A stretch of 64,000 nt of DNA from an uncultured Verrucomicrobiae bacterium (lineage in GTDB: Bacteria > Verrucomicrobiota > Verrucomicrobiia > Limisphaerales > J093), in assembly GCA_937946835.1 (NCBI GenBank), contig CALFAV010000067.1:1-64000 (forward strand), read 5' to 3'. Made by a program: the position numbers and the translations under genes. The notes beneath the pieces were generated by a model, which was not told where the DNA came from, did no database searches, and was given only the letters and a program-made list of their open reading frames with translations. Positions 1 through 8,581 of this stretch are shown piece after piece. The first letter of the stretch is position 1. Each line of letters begins with the position of its first letter.

Positions 1-194
1 GGCCGGTGCGGGAGCTGCACGGGGGCTCGGGGTACTGGTCGTTGGACGGGGCGGTGGTGGTGCCGGCGTGGGGAGGGGCGGCCACGCATCTGGCGGTGCG
101 CTGGCCGGGGCGGGGGGAGTGGCGGGAGGTACCCCTGCCAGCGGGGGCACGGGAGGTGGAGGTGCACCCGGACGGCACGGTGCGGGCCCGCTGA
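1..194 (+). CDS. C-terminal end of an ASPIC/UnbV (CRTAC1-type) repeat protein, cut by the left edge
   Basis: Only about the last 63 codons lie in the window; the frame uses codons starting at base 3 and stops at 192-194. The readable tail contains VRELHGGSGYWSLD and a following VRWPG. This matches the C-terminus of the complete CRTAC1-like protein at 4580-8365 (VREVRAGSGYWSQD ... VVRWPGG), which is the ASPIC/UnbV domain. In that family the domain follows FG-GAP/VCBS beta-propeller blades in secreted proteins of unclear role. The two genes are probably paralogues separated by the gene at 437. The start and the propeller part are outside the window. Confidence 0.8.
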   Translation, partial: PVRELHGGSGYWSLDGAVVVPAWGGAATHLAVRWPGRGEWREVPLPAGAREVEVHPDGTVRAR

Positions 195-338
195 GGGGCC
201 GGTGGACCGGACTTAGCGTCGGCACGCCGTCACGTGGCCGGGCCGGCCTTGGCTCCATTGAGAGCGAGTGGGCGCAGTACCTTGACTGTCGGAGGGTGAA
301 GATCCCGGGGTATGGGAGGTTGTGTTGCCGGCAAATTC

Positions 339-389
339 CTCAGGTCGGCCGGGCTTTTTCCCGGGTCGGACCTGCCTGAGTAAATTTTT
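339..389 (+). terminator. Possible factor-independent terminator after the left-edge gene
   Basis: An inner CCGGG/CCCGG stem (349-353 with 360-364) sits inside an outer CTCAGG/CCTGAG pairing (339-344 with 375-380), or alternatively CAGGTC/GACCTG. It is followed by TAAATTTTTG at 381-390. The stem has an internal loop and the T tract is interrupted, so this is a candidate only. Confidence 0.4.
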
Positions 390-436
390 GCCACAATTTG
401 CTTGACGGCTTTGCGGCCGGCTGTTGAGGTGCGCCC

Positions 437-3400
437 ATGCAAATCCTGCGCTTCGCAGTTAGTTCCCTCTCCTTGTTCGCCTTCTTCACGGCGGCGGCCC
501 AGGACTTCAAGGTCAAGTCCGTTGGCTCCGTCCGACACGGCACGGACACCCAGGTCACGGTGGTTTTCTCCAAGCCCGTGGATGAAGCCACTGGAACGGC
601 CGTGGCCAATTACAGTTTCTCGGGCGGCATCACGGTCACCGGGGCCTCCCTGATGACCGGCTTGCCCGGGCCGAACCTCCTGGACGTGCAGGAAAATCCG
701 GCGCCCTTCGGCCGGGTGTTTGACAACGAGTGCGTGGTGCTGACGGTCAACGGCCTGGCGCCCAACGCCGCGGCCAGCGTGCTCATCCAGAACGTCAAGG
801 ACCGGGAGGGCAACACCATCGCCCCGACCACCATCAACTTCCGGGACTCGGGCTACACGTGGGTGGACATCGGCATTCATCCCATCCCGGGCAAGGTCAT
901 TGCGATCAACACCAACGGCTTTGACATCTACAGCTCGGGAGTGACGCAGTGGTCGGACCACGACCAGACCACCTTTGTGTACAAGGAAGTGACCGGCGAT
1001 TTCGACATGACCGCGCGGGCCGAGTTTCAGGATTACTCCAGCCGGTGGGGCCGCGCCGGGTTGATGGCGCGGGAAGAGTTGAACGCCGGCGAGAACGACG
1101 TGATCCAGGACACCACCGCCAGCCGGTACTGCGGGGTGCACGCCAATCCGTACAAGTGCTACAACAACTCGGGCGCGGGCATTGTCGTGGCCAACAACCA
1201 GTTCGAATCCCACTTCCGCAGCGTGGTGGGAGGCGAGACCGCCAGCACGGCCGGGGGCACGCCCCAGTACCCCAACGCCTGGCTGCGCGTCCAACGCCAG
1301 GGCGACAGCATCTTCACCTTCCGCAGCGACGACGGGGAAAACTGGGTTCAGATGGCGGAGCGCACGGTGGACGATCCGGGTCCATGGAATCCGAAGCTGT
1401 ACGTGGGCTTTGCCTACTCGCCGGAGACGGGCAACATCCACGCCGCCAACCCTCCGGACGCCAAAAACCGACTGTTCCTGTTCCAGGTGCGCACCACCAG
1501 GATCACCCTGCCGCGGGTGAACCTGTTTGATCCCAACCCGGTCGGGTTCCGCATCGAGATCACGGACGCCGAATCCCAAGTGGTGCCCGGCACCGTCAAG
1601 CTCAAGCTGGACAACAGCGCCGTGATTCCCACCTCGGTCAACAAGGCGGGAGCGGTGACCACGGTCCGTTACCAGCAGGCCGAGCCGTTCGTGCCCGGCA
1701 GCAGCCACAAGGTGGACGTGGAGTTCCAGGACAATGCCGGCGTGACAGTGACTTCCACCCACAACTTCGTGGCCAGCTACGTGAGCATTCCGGCGGACTA
1801 CCGGGTCGCCTCGGCCTCCAATCCCGGCATGGTGGCCAATGTGTACCAGATTGACTTCGTCCGCACCGGCGATGACGAAAACTCGATCGGCAGCGCCGAG
1901 CACCAACTGGCCCGGGGCTTCATTGACCCCGGCACCGGTCAGCCCTTCCCGAACGTGGCCAACACCAGCTCCGAGAACGTCGCGCTCGTGAACTGGGAAC
2001 AAAACGGGGGCGACATTGACGCCACCCCCGAGGACGGCCCGGACAACTTCAACAGCGCCCGACCGCCCGCCAGCCCGGTGCCCAACGACTACATCCCGGG
2101 CATTCCGGGCTTTGGGTACGACCCCGGCCCGGGCGGCCGCAACGGAATGCCGGACAACAACATCACCGTGGAGGTGCTCACCTACCTGCAGTTGAACAAG
2201 GGGGCCTACCGGATGGGCGTCAACAGCGACGACGGGTTCAAGGTCTCGGTTGCTCCCGGCGTGGGAGACGTCTTCGGCCTGGTGCTCGGCTCGTACAACG
2301 GCGGGCGCGGTGCCGCCGACACGCTGTTCGACTTTTACGTGCCCGAATCGGGTTACTACCCCTTCCGCCTGACCTGGTGGGAAGGTCAGGGCGGGGCCAA
2401 CGTCGAGTGGTTCACCGTGGACCTGAACACGGGCGAACGGACCCTGGTCAACGGCACCGGCGCCGGAGCGGTCAAGGCGTTCCGCACCGCCGCCGGCCGG
2501 GCGTACGTGAAGAGCTTCCTGCCCGCCAACGGATTTACCGCCGCCGACCGGCGTCCCACCATCAAGGCGGAACTGGTCAACGGCAGCACCACGGTCGTGG
2601 CCGGCCAGACCCGCCTGATCCTGGACGGCGTGGAAGTGGCCACCGGCGGCAACACCGTCTCCTACATCCCGCCGCGCGACTTCGAGTTCGGCTCGGTCCA
2701 TACCGGCCAGCTCATCTGGGTGGAAAGCACCACCCCACCGACCACCTGGACTCACAACTTCACCTTTACGGTCAAGCCGGCCGAGCCGGATGATCTGCCC
2801 ATGCCCGGCTCGTTCTGGATCGAGGCCGAAGACTTCGACTACAACCGCGGCCAGCATGTGGCGGCGGCCAGCCAGATGCCCTACACCGGCGCGGCCTACG
2901 AGGGCCTGGTGGCGGTGTACAACGTGGATTACAACTCCAACAACAACAACCCGGACTCCGACGCGGGCATTGACTACACCTACCGGACCGACCAGCGCCC
3001 GCGCCACGTCAACCTCACCGTCAGCAACGGCAACCGCTACAGCAACGACCGACCGGGCGACGTGGACGTGACCATGAACTACCGCATCGGTTGGGCGGGC
3101 GGCAACCAGTGGTGGAATTACACCCGCCAGGTGCCGCCGGGCGTGTACAAGGCCCTGGCAGCCCTCTCCATTGCCGACACCAACCCCGACTCGATGCGGG
3201 CCAACCTGCACCGGGTCACCGCCGGGGTCGGGACCGAGAACCAGACCCTGGAATACCTCGGGCAGTTCCGCGGCCGCGGCAGCGGCGGTTGGGGCGTCAA
3301 CAGCCTGGTGCCGCTCAAGGCGGCCGATGGCTCGGACGCCGCCTTCAAGGTCACCGGCAACGCGCCCACCACCTTCCGCATCACCAGCGAGGCGGGCGAC

Positions 3401-4525
3401 TTCGACTGGTTTGTCCTCTTCCCGGCGGCCAATGTCCCGCCCCAAATCAAATCGGCCACCCCGGCCAACGGCGACATTGTCAACCTCAACGCCAAGCTGG
3501 AGTTCGTGATCGAGGACTTCTCCACCTCGGTGAACCAGGCCTCCATCCGGCTGGAGCTTGACGGCCAACAGGTCACGCCGCAGGTCACCAAGACCGGCGA
3601 CCGCACCACCATCAGTTACCAGCCATCGGCCCTGTTCGTGCCCGACAGCGCGCACACCTACAAGCTGTCCTTCAGGGACAGCGCCGGCGCGGCCCAAGAG
3701 GTCAACGCCGCCTTCCGCGCCTACCCGGTCGGGGCACCGGGCATGTTTGCCATCGAGGCCGAGGATTACGACTACAATTCCGGCATGTCCGTGGCCGCCG
3801 CCAGCGTCATGCCCTACCAGGGCGGCGCTTACAACGGCCTGGCCGCCACCCTCGACGTGGACTACCACAACGAGGACGCGAACGACTCGGATGTGTACCG
3901 GCCCGACAAGGCCCCGAACAACGTCAACATCAACGACAATCTGGGCGGCCGCCTCGGCCGGGCCCGCGGGCTGTGGGACGTGACCACCAACTACAAGATC
4001 GGCTGGGTGGCCGCCACCGACTGGGGCAACTACACCCGCACCGTGCCGCCGGGCAACTATGCGGTCTATGCCGCCCTGTCCTACGACGGCACCGACGCCA
4101 ACCAGCTCCGCGCCAGCCTCGGCTTGGTAACCGCCGGCAAGGGCACGGCCAACCAGACCGTCCAACCGCTGGGTCTGTTCCGGGCGCCGGGCAGTGGTGG
4201 CTGGGGCGCCAACAACCTGGTGCCGCTGACCGAAACCGGCAGCGGCGCTCCCAAGGTCCTCGCCCTCGGCGGCGAGCACACCTTCCGCTTCACCATGGAC
4301 AGCGGCGACTTCGATTACTTCCTGCTGGTCCCGGCCGCGGCGGGTGAGATTCGAGCGTCCATTGTTCGCAACGCTAACGGAACCCTCACCATCTCCTGGA
4401 GCGGCGCCGGTACGCTGCAGGCCGCCCCGGCGGTGACCGGGCCCTGGAACGACGTGGCGGGCGCCTCCAGCCCGTACACGGTGAGCCCCACCGGCACGGC
4501 CCAGTTCTACCGGATTCGGCAGTAA
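437..4525 (+). CDS. Large secreted multidomain protein with PA14-like and duplicated CBM-like modules
   Basis: A 1362-residue protein. The ATG at 437 is preceded by GAGGTG (426-431), and residues 1-21 are a signal peptide ending in AAAQ. About residues 140-355 look like a laminin-G/DUF1349-type jelly roll (GDFDMTARAEF, RAGLMAREE). About 470-680 look PA14-like (YRMGVNSDDGFKVS, ESGYYPFRLTWWEG). Two homologous CBM6/35-like blocks start with FWIEAEDFDYN (about 790-1000) and FAIEAEDYDYN (about 1100-1300), separated by Ig-like linkers. The last 60 residues (LTISWSGAGTLQAA ... FYRIRQ) form a C-terminal beta domain that I associate with secreted Verrucomicrobia proteins. No catalytic domain is recognisable. 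The likely role is polysaccharide binding outside the cell. A strong terminator follows at 4546, so it is probably transcribed alone. Confidence 0.75.
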   Translation: MQILRFAVSSLSLFAFFTAAAQDFKVKSVGSVRHGTDTQVTVVFSKPVDEATGTAVANYSFSGGITVTGASLMTGLPGPNLLDVQENPAPFGRVFDNECVVLTVNGLAPNAAASVLIQNVKDREGNTIAPTTINFRDSGYTWVDIGIHPIPGKVIAINTNGFDIYSSGVTQWSDHDQTTFVYKEVTGDFDMTARAEFQDYSSRWGRAGLMAREELNAGENDVIQDTTASRYCGVHANPYKCYNNSGAGIVVANNQFESHFRSVVGGETASTAGGTPQYPNAWLRVQRQGDSIFTFRSDDGENWVQMAERTVDDPGPWNPKLYVGFAYSPETGNIHAANPPDAKNRLFLFQVRTTRITLPRVNLFDPNPVGFRIEITDAESQVVPGTVKLKLDNSAVIPTSVNKAGAVTTVRYQQAEPFVPGSSHKVDVEFQDNAGVTVTSTHNFVASYVSIPADYRVASASNPGMVANVYQIDFVRTGDDENSIGSAEHQLARGFIDPGTGQPFPNVANTSSENVALVNWEQNGGDIDATPEDGPDNFNSARPPASPVPNDYIPGIPGFGYDPGPGGRNGMPDNNITVEVLTYLQLNKGAYRMGVNSDDGFKVSVAPGVGDVFGLVLGSYNGGRGAADTLFDFYVPESGYYPFRLTWWEGQGGANVEWFTVDLNTGERTLVNGTGAGAVKAFRTAAGRAYVKSFLPANGFTAADRRPTIKAELVNGSTTVVAGQTRLILDGVEVATGGNTVSYIPPRDFEFGSVHTGQLIWVESTTPPTTWTHNFTFTVKPAEPDDLPMPGSFWIEAEDFDYNRGQHVAAASQMPYTGAAYEGLVAVYNVDYNSNNNNPDSDAGIDYTYRTDQRPRHVNLTVSNGNRYSNDRPGDVDVTMNYRIGWAGGNQWWNYTRQVPPGVYKALAALSIADTNPDSMRANLHRVTAGVGTENQTLEYLGQFRGRGSGGWGVNSLVPLKAADGSDAAFKVTGNAPTTFRITSEAGDFDWFVLFPAANVPPQIKSATPANGDIVNLNAKLEFVIEDFSTSVNQASIRLELDGQQVTPQVTKTGDRTTISYQPSALFVPDSAHTYKLSFRDSAGAAQEVNAAFRAYPVGAPGMFAIEAEDYDYNSGMSVAAASVMPYQGGAYNGLAATLDVDYHNEDANDSDVYRPDKAPNNVNINDNLGGRLGRARGLWDVTTNYKIGWVAATDWGNYTRTVPPGNYAVYAALSYDGTDANQLRASLGLVTAGKGTANQTVQPLGLFRAPGSGGWGANNLVPLTETGSGAPKVLALGGEHTFRFTMDSGDFDYFLLVPAAAGEIRASIVRNANGTLTISWSGAGTLQAAPAVTGPWNDVAGASSPYTVSPTGTAQFYRIRQ

Positions 4526-4545
4526 TCGCCGTCGCGAACCTCACG

Positions 4546-4577
4546 GAAGGCCGGGGCATCCCCGGCCTTCTTTTTTT
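4546..4577 (+). terminator. Strong intrinsic terminator
   Basis: A perfect 11-bp stem, GAAGGCCGGGG (4546-4556) with CCCCGGCCTTC (4560-4570), has loop CAT and is followed by seven T (4571-4577). It ends the gene at 437-4525. The T tract ends 2 bases before the first ATG of the next frame, which argues that the true start of the next gene lies further in. Confidence 0.9.
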
Positions 4578-4579
4578 GG

Positions 4580-7500
4580 ATGGGCGTGGGAATGACGGTT
4601 GACTTCCGGGGGCGCCCCGGCTTTTTAGCGGGCGTGGATTCCGCATCCGCCCATCGCCGGGGGGGCGCGCTGTTGCTCCTTGCCTTCGCGGGGGCGACCG
4701 GGGCGTTTGAGGCCGCCGCAGACACGCTGATTACCCCGCTCCATCCCCCTGCGGCCGGCCGCGCCGGCTTCACCCGCATGGCGGCGGATCAAACCGGGGT
4801 CGCCTTCACCAACCGGCTCGCTCCGGACCGCAGCCTGACCAACCAGATTTACTTCAACGGCTCCGGCGTGGCCGCGGGTGACGTGGACGGCGACGGCCGT
4901 TGCGACCTGTTTTTCTGCGGCCTCGACTCCCCCAATGCCCTGTACCGCAACCGCGGCGCGTGGCACTTCGAGGACATCGCGGCGCCGGCCGGCGTGGACG
5001 GCCCCGGTCTGGACTGCACCGGCGCGGCCCTGGCCGACCTGGACGGCGACGGGGACCTCGACCTGGTGGTCAACACCATCGGGGCGGGCACCCACGTCTT
5101 TCTCAACGACGGGACGGCGCGGTTCACACGCCGAACCGTGCTCAACCCCGATCGCGCCGGCCATTCGCTGGCGCTGGCCGATGTGGACGGCGACGGCGAC
5201 CTCGACCTGTACGTCGCCAATTACCGCACCACCACGCTCCGGGACATGCCCGGCACCAAGTTCCGCGTGAACGTGGTGGACGGCCGGCCGGTGATCACTC
5301 ACGTCAATGACCGTCCGGTGACCGAACCGGACCTCGAGGGCCGCTACGTCGTGGACGCGCAGGGCCGCGTGACCGAGTTTGGCGAGCCGGACGTGTTGTA
5401 CCTCAACGACGGGACCGGTCAGTTCACGGCCGTCCCCTGGACCGACGGGGCCTTCCTGGACGAAGACGGTCGTCCCCTGGACCGGCCGCCCCGGGATTGG
5501 ACGCTCTCGGCGATGTTTCGCGACTTCAACGGCGACGGTGCGCCGGACCTGTACACGTGCAGCGACTTCAGTCCGCCGGACCGGCTCTGGCTCAACGACG
5601 GCCACGGGCGTTTCCGCCTGGCACCCCGGCTCACCCTGCGGACCACACCCATGTTCTCGATGGGCCTGGACGTGGCCGATGTGAACCGGGACGGGCACGA
5701 CGACCTGTTTGTCAGCGACATGCTCAGCCGCTCCCACCGGTTGCGCATGGTGCAGGTGGGCGATCTGGTGCCGGTGTTCCTCGAGGTCGGCCGGCTGGAC
5801 GACCGGCCGCAGTACCTGCGCAACACGCTTCAGGTCAACCGCGGCGACGGCACCTGGGCCGAACTGGGACGCTTCGCCGGCGTGGCCGCCTCCGAATGGA
5901 CCTGGTGCCCGGTGTTCCTGGACGTGGACCTCGACGGCTATGAGGACCTCCTGGTCACCACCGGCCACGAGCGTGACGCCATGAACGGCGACATCGCCGA
6001 GCAGGTGCGCGCCGCCCGGCGGCGGCAGGACCTGAGCCGGCGCCAAATGCTCGAGTTGGGCCGCCTGTTTCCCCCGCTGGCCACGCCCAACGTCGCCTAC
6101 CGCAACCGGGGCGATCTGACCTTTGAAGATTTCAGCGAGGCCTGGGGCTATGCCGTGCCGGGCGTCTCCCAGGGTCAGGCACTGGCCGATCTGGACGACG
6201 ACGGCGACCTCGACGTGGCGATCAACCAGCTCAACGGCCCGGCCCTGTTGCTCCGCAACGATGCCCCAGCGCCCCGGCTGGCCGTGCGCCTGAAAGGCCG
6301 TGCCCCCAACACCCGCGGCATAGGCGCGCGGATCGTGGTCGAGGGCGGTCCGGTCCGCCAAGGCCAGGAAATGATCGCCGGCGGGCATTACCTGTCTTCG
6401 AGCGAGCCGCTGCGCGTGTTCGCGGCCGGCAGCCCCACCGCCCGGTTGCGGGTGGAGGTGCACTGGCGTTCGGGCCGGCACAGTTTCGTCACCAACGTCC
6501 CCGCCAACTGCTTGGTGGAAGTGGATGAGTCCGGGGCCGGGTCGCCGGGATCGGTTCCCCCACCGCCGTTCGGGCCGCTGTTCGTGGATGTGAGTGAGCG
6601 CCTCAACCATCGCCACACCGAGAACTACTTTGACGACCTCGCCCGCCAACCGCTCCTGCCCCGCAAACTCAGTCAGCTCGGCCCGGGCGTTACCTGGGCC
6701 GACGTCAACGGCGACGGCCCCGATGATCTGATCATTGCCAGCGGCAACGGGGGCACGCTGGCCCTGTACCTGAACAATGGCCGCGGCGACTTCACACTGA
6801 GCCGCACGCCCCCGCTGAACTTTGCGGTCACCCGCGACCAAACCACCGTGCTCGCCTGGCCGCGCGCCCCGGGTGAGGTGGTCCTTCTGGCCGGATCGGC
6901 CAACTACGAGGACGCGCTCGCCATCGGCCCCGTGACCCGGCAGTACGACCTCGCCGCCGGGCGGATGGACGACTCGCTCCCGCCCGCGGCCTGGAGCGCG
7001 GGCGCCCTGGCCCTGGCGGACGTGGACGCGGACGGGGACCTCGACCTGCTCGTGGCCGGCCGTTGCACCGGTGAGCGCTACCCGGAACCCGCTGCCGCCT
7101 GGCTGTTCCGCCGGGAAAACGACCGGTGGCAGAAGGATGAGGCAACGGCGTCTCTGCTGGAGCGCGTTGGACTGGTCACCAGCGCCATGTTTTCCGATTT
7201 GACCGGTGATGGTTGGCCGGACCTGGTGCTGGCAACCGAGTGGGGGCCTTTGCGCCTTTTGCGCAACGAACGCGGCCGCTTCGTGCCCTGGGACCCGCCG
7301 GTACGGGCCGAGGCTTACCCGGGAACCACGCGGGCGCTGAGTGAGCTGACCGGTTGGTGGCAGGGCGTGGCGGCCGGGGATCTCGACGGCGACGGGCGGC
7401 TGGACCTGATTGCGGCCAACTGGGGGAACAACACCTTCCACCAGCCGACGCCGGACCATCCCCTGCGGCTGTACTTCGGCGATTTCGATGCGAACGGCAC

Positions 7501-8365
7501 GCTGGACGTGGTCGAAGCCGGTTGGGACCCGGAAAGCCGTCAGGAGGTGCCCCTCCGCGGGCTTCAGGTGATGAAGGCGGCCCTGCCGTTCCTGGAAGCG
7601 GTAACACCGACCTACGAGCAGTACGGCCGCGCCGGCGTTCAACAATTGTTGGGCGCCCGCTTCGACAAAGCGACCCGGCTGGAAGCCCGCACCCTGGAAA
7701 GCATGGTGTTCCTGAACCGCGGCGATCACCTGGAGGCACAGCCACTGCCGGCCGAAGCCCGATGGGCACCGGCCTTCGGCGTGGTGGTGGCGGACTTCGA
7801 CGGGGACGGCGTCGAGGACGTGTTCCTGAGTCAGAACTTTTTCGCCGTGCGCCCGGATGACTGGCGCTGCGACGCCGGCCGCGGGTTGCTGCTGCGCGGG
7901 GACGGCCGGGGCCAACTCACCCCGGTCCCCGGGCAGGTCAGCGGACTCAAAATTTACGGCGAGCAGCGCGGCGCCGCCGTGGCGGATTTCGACGGGGACG
8001 CCCGCGCGGACCTGGTCGTGACCCAAAACGGCAACCAGACCCGGTTGTTCCGCAACGCGGCCGCCCGGCCCGGCCTGCGCGTGCGGCTGCGCGGCCCGCC
8101 CGGGAACGGATGGGGGATTGGGGCGACGGTGCGCCTGCGCTTCGCGGATCGCCTCGGCCCGGTCCGGGAGGTCCGCGCCGGCTCGGGGTACTGGTCCCAG
8201 GACAGCCCCACGGTGGTGTTGGGCACCCCCGAGCCGCCCGAGGCAGTGGTGGTTCGCTGGCCCGGCGGGAGCGAAACGGTCACACCCGTCCCGGCCGATA
8301 CTCGGGAAGTGGAGGTCCGTTGGGGCGCGCCGCCGCAGACGGAAACGCCGACGCGCGCGCCGTGA
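4580..8365 (+). CDS. Duplicated CRTAC1-family protein: FG-GAP/VCBS repeats with two ASPIC/UnbV domains
   Basis: The open frame codes 1261 residues. It holds many calcium-binding-type FG-GAP/VCBS blades (DVDGDGRCDLFF, DLDGDGDLDLVV, DFNGDGAPDLYT, DFDGDGVEDVFL). An ASPIC/UnbV domain sits at the middle (about residues 565-650, NTRGIGARIVV ... GGHYLSSSEPL) and again at the C-terminus (GWGIGATVRLR ... GSGYWSQDSPTVV). The protein is therefore two CRTAC1 units in tandem. The ATG at 4580 touches the upstream terminator and is preceded by no Shine-Dalgarno. The GTG at 4634, just before RRGGALLLLAFAGATGAFEA, would give a cleaner signal peptide and is my preferred start. It is likely secreted; the function of the family is not established. 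Confidence 0.85.
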   Translation: MGVGMTVDFRGRPGFLAGVDSASAHRRGGALLLLAFAGATGAFEAAADTLITPLHPPAAGRAGFTRMAADQTGVAFTNRLAPDRSLTNQIYFNGSGVAAGDVDGDGRCDLFFCGLDSPNALYRNRGAWHFEDIAAPAGVDGPGLDCTGAALADLDGDGDLDLVVNTIGAGTHVFLNDGTARFTRRTVLNPDRAGHSLALADVDGDGDLDLYVANYRTTTLRDMPGTKFRVNVVDGRPVITHVNDRPVTEPDLEGRYVVDAQGRVTEFGEPDVLYLNDGTGQFTAVPWTDGAFLDEDGRPLDRPPRDWTLSAMFRDFNGDGAPDLYTCSDFSPPDRLWLNDGHGRFRLAPRLTLRTTPMFSMGLDVADVNRDGHDDLFVSDMLSRSHRLRMVQVGDLVPVFLEVGRLDDRPQYLRNTLQVNRGDGTWAELGRFAGVAASEWTWCPVFLDVDLDGYEDLLVTTGHERDAMNGDIAEQVRAARRRQDLSRRQMLELGRLFPPLATPNVAYRNRGDLTFEDFSEAWGYAVPGVSQGQALADLDDDGDLDVAINQLNGPALLLRNDAPAPRLAVRLKGRAPNTRGIGARIVVEGGPVRQGQEMIAGGHYLSSSEPLRVFAAGSPTARLRVEVHWRSGRHSFVTNVPANCLVEVDESGAGSPGSVPPPPFGPLFVDVSERLNHRHTENYFDDLARQPLLPRKLSQLGPGVTWADVNGDGPDDLIIASGNGGTLALYLNNGRGDFTLSRTPPLNFAVTRDQTTVLAWPRAPGEVVLLAGSANYEDALAIGPVTRQYDLAAGRMDDSLPPAAWSAGALALADVDADGDLDLLVAGRCTGERYPEPAAAWLFRRENDRWQKDEATASLLERVGLVTSAMFSDLTGDGWPDLVLATEWGPLRLLRNERGRFVPWDPPVRAEAYPGTTRALSELTGWWQGVAAGDLDGDGRLDLIAANWGNNTFHQPTPDHPLRLYFGDFDANGTLDVVEAGWDPESRQEVPLRGLQVMKAALPFLEAVTPTYEQYGRAGVQQLLGARFDKATRLEARTLESMVFLNRGDHLEAQPLPAEARWAPAFGVVVADFDGDGVEDVFLSQNFFAVRPDDWRCDAGRGLLLRGDGRGQLTPVPGQVSGLKIYGEQRGAAVADFDGDARADLVVTQNGNQTRLFRNAAARPGLRVRLRGPPGNGWGIGATVRLRFADRLGPVREVRAGSGYWSQDSPTVVLGTPEPPEAVVVRWPGGSETVTPVPADTREVEVRWGAPPQTETPTRAP

Positions 8366-8581
8366 ACCCGGAGCTTGACCCGGGCGGGTGAGATTTTGTT
8401 AACCTTGTTCAGTAATCAGCGCGTCACCGCATGAACCGGTGTTTCAGGGGCCCGCGCCCCGCCGAGCGGAGCGGCGGGCTCGCGCTGGTTTTCCGGCGGT
8501 TGACGCCGCCCGGTGCCGCGCCCCGGACAGCGTCCTCCGAGCATTCCTCCGGTTAATCACAACCAACCAACTTCCCGACTC

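Noticed and set aside
1203-1213. TTCGAATCC-like sequence that might belong to a tRNA
   Set aside because: It lies inside the coding frame at 437-4525, and no cloverleaf arms surround it. I saw no tRNA elsewhere in the window.
230-4279. A 1349-codon minus-strand frame over the first large secreted protein
   Set aside because: It shows the same shadow composition and no start context; the opposite strand has a Shine-Dalgarno, signal peptide and domains.
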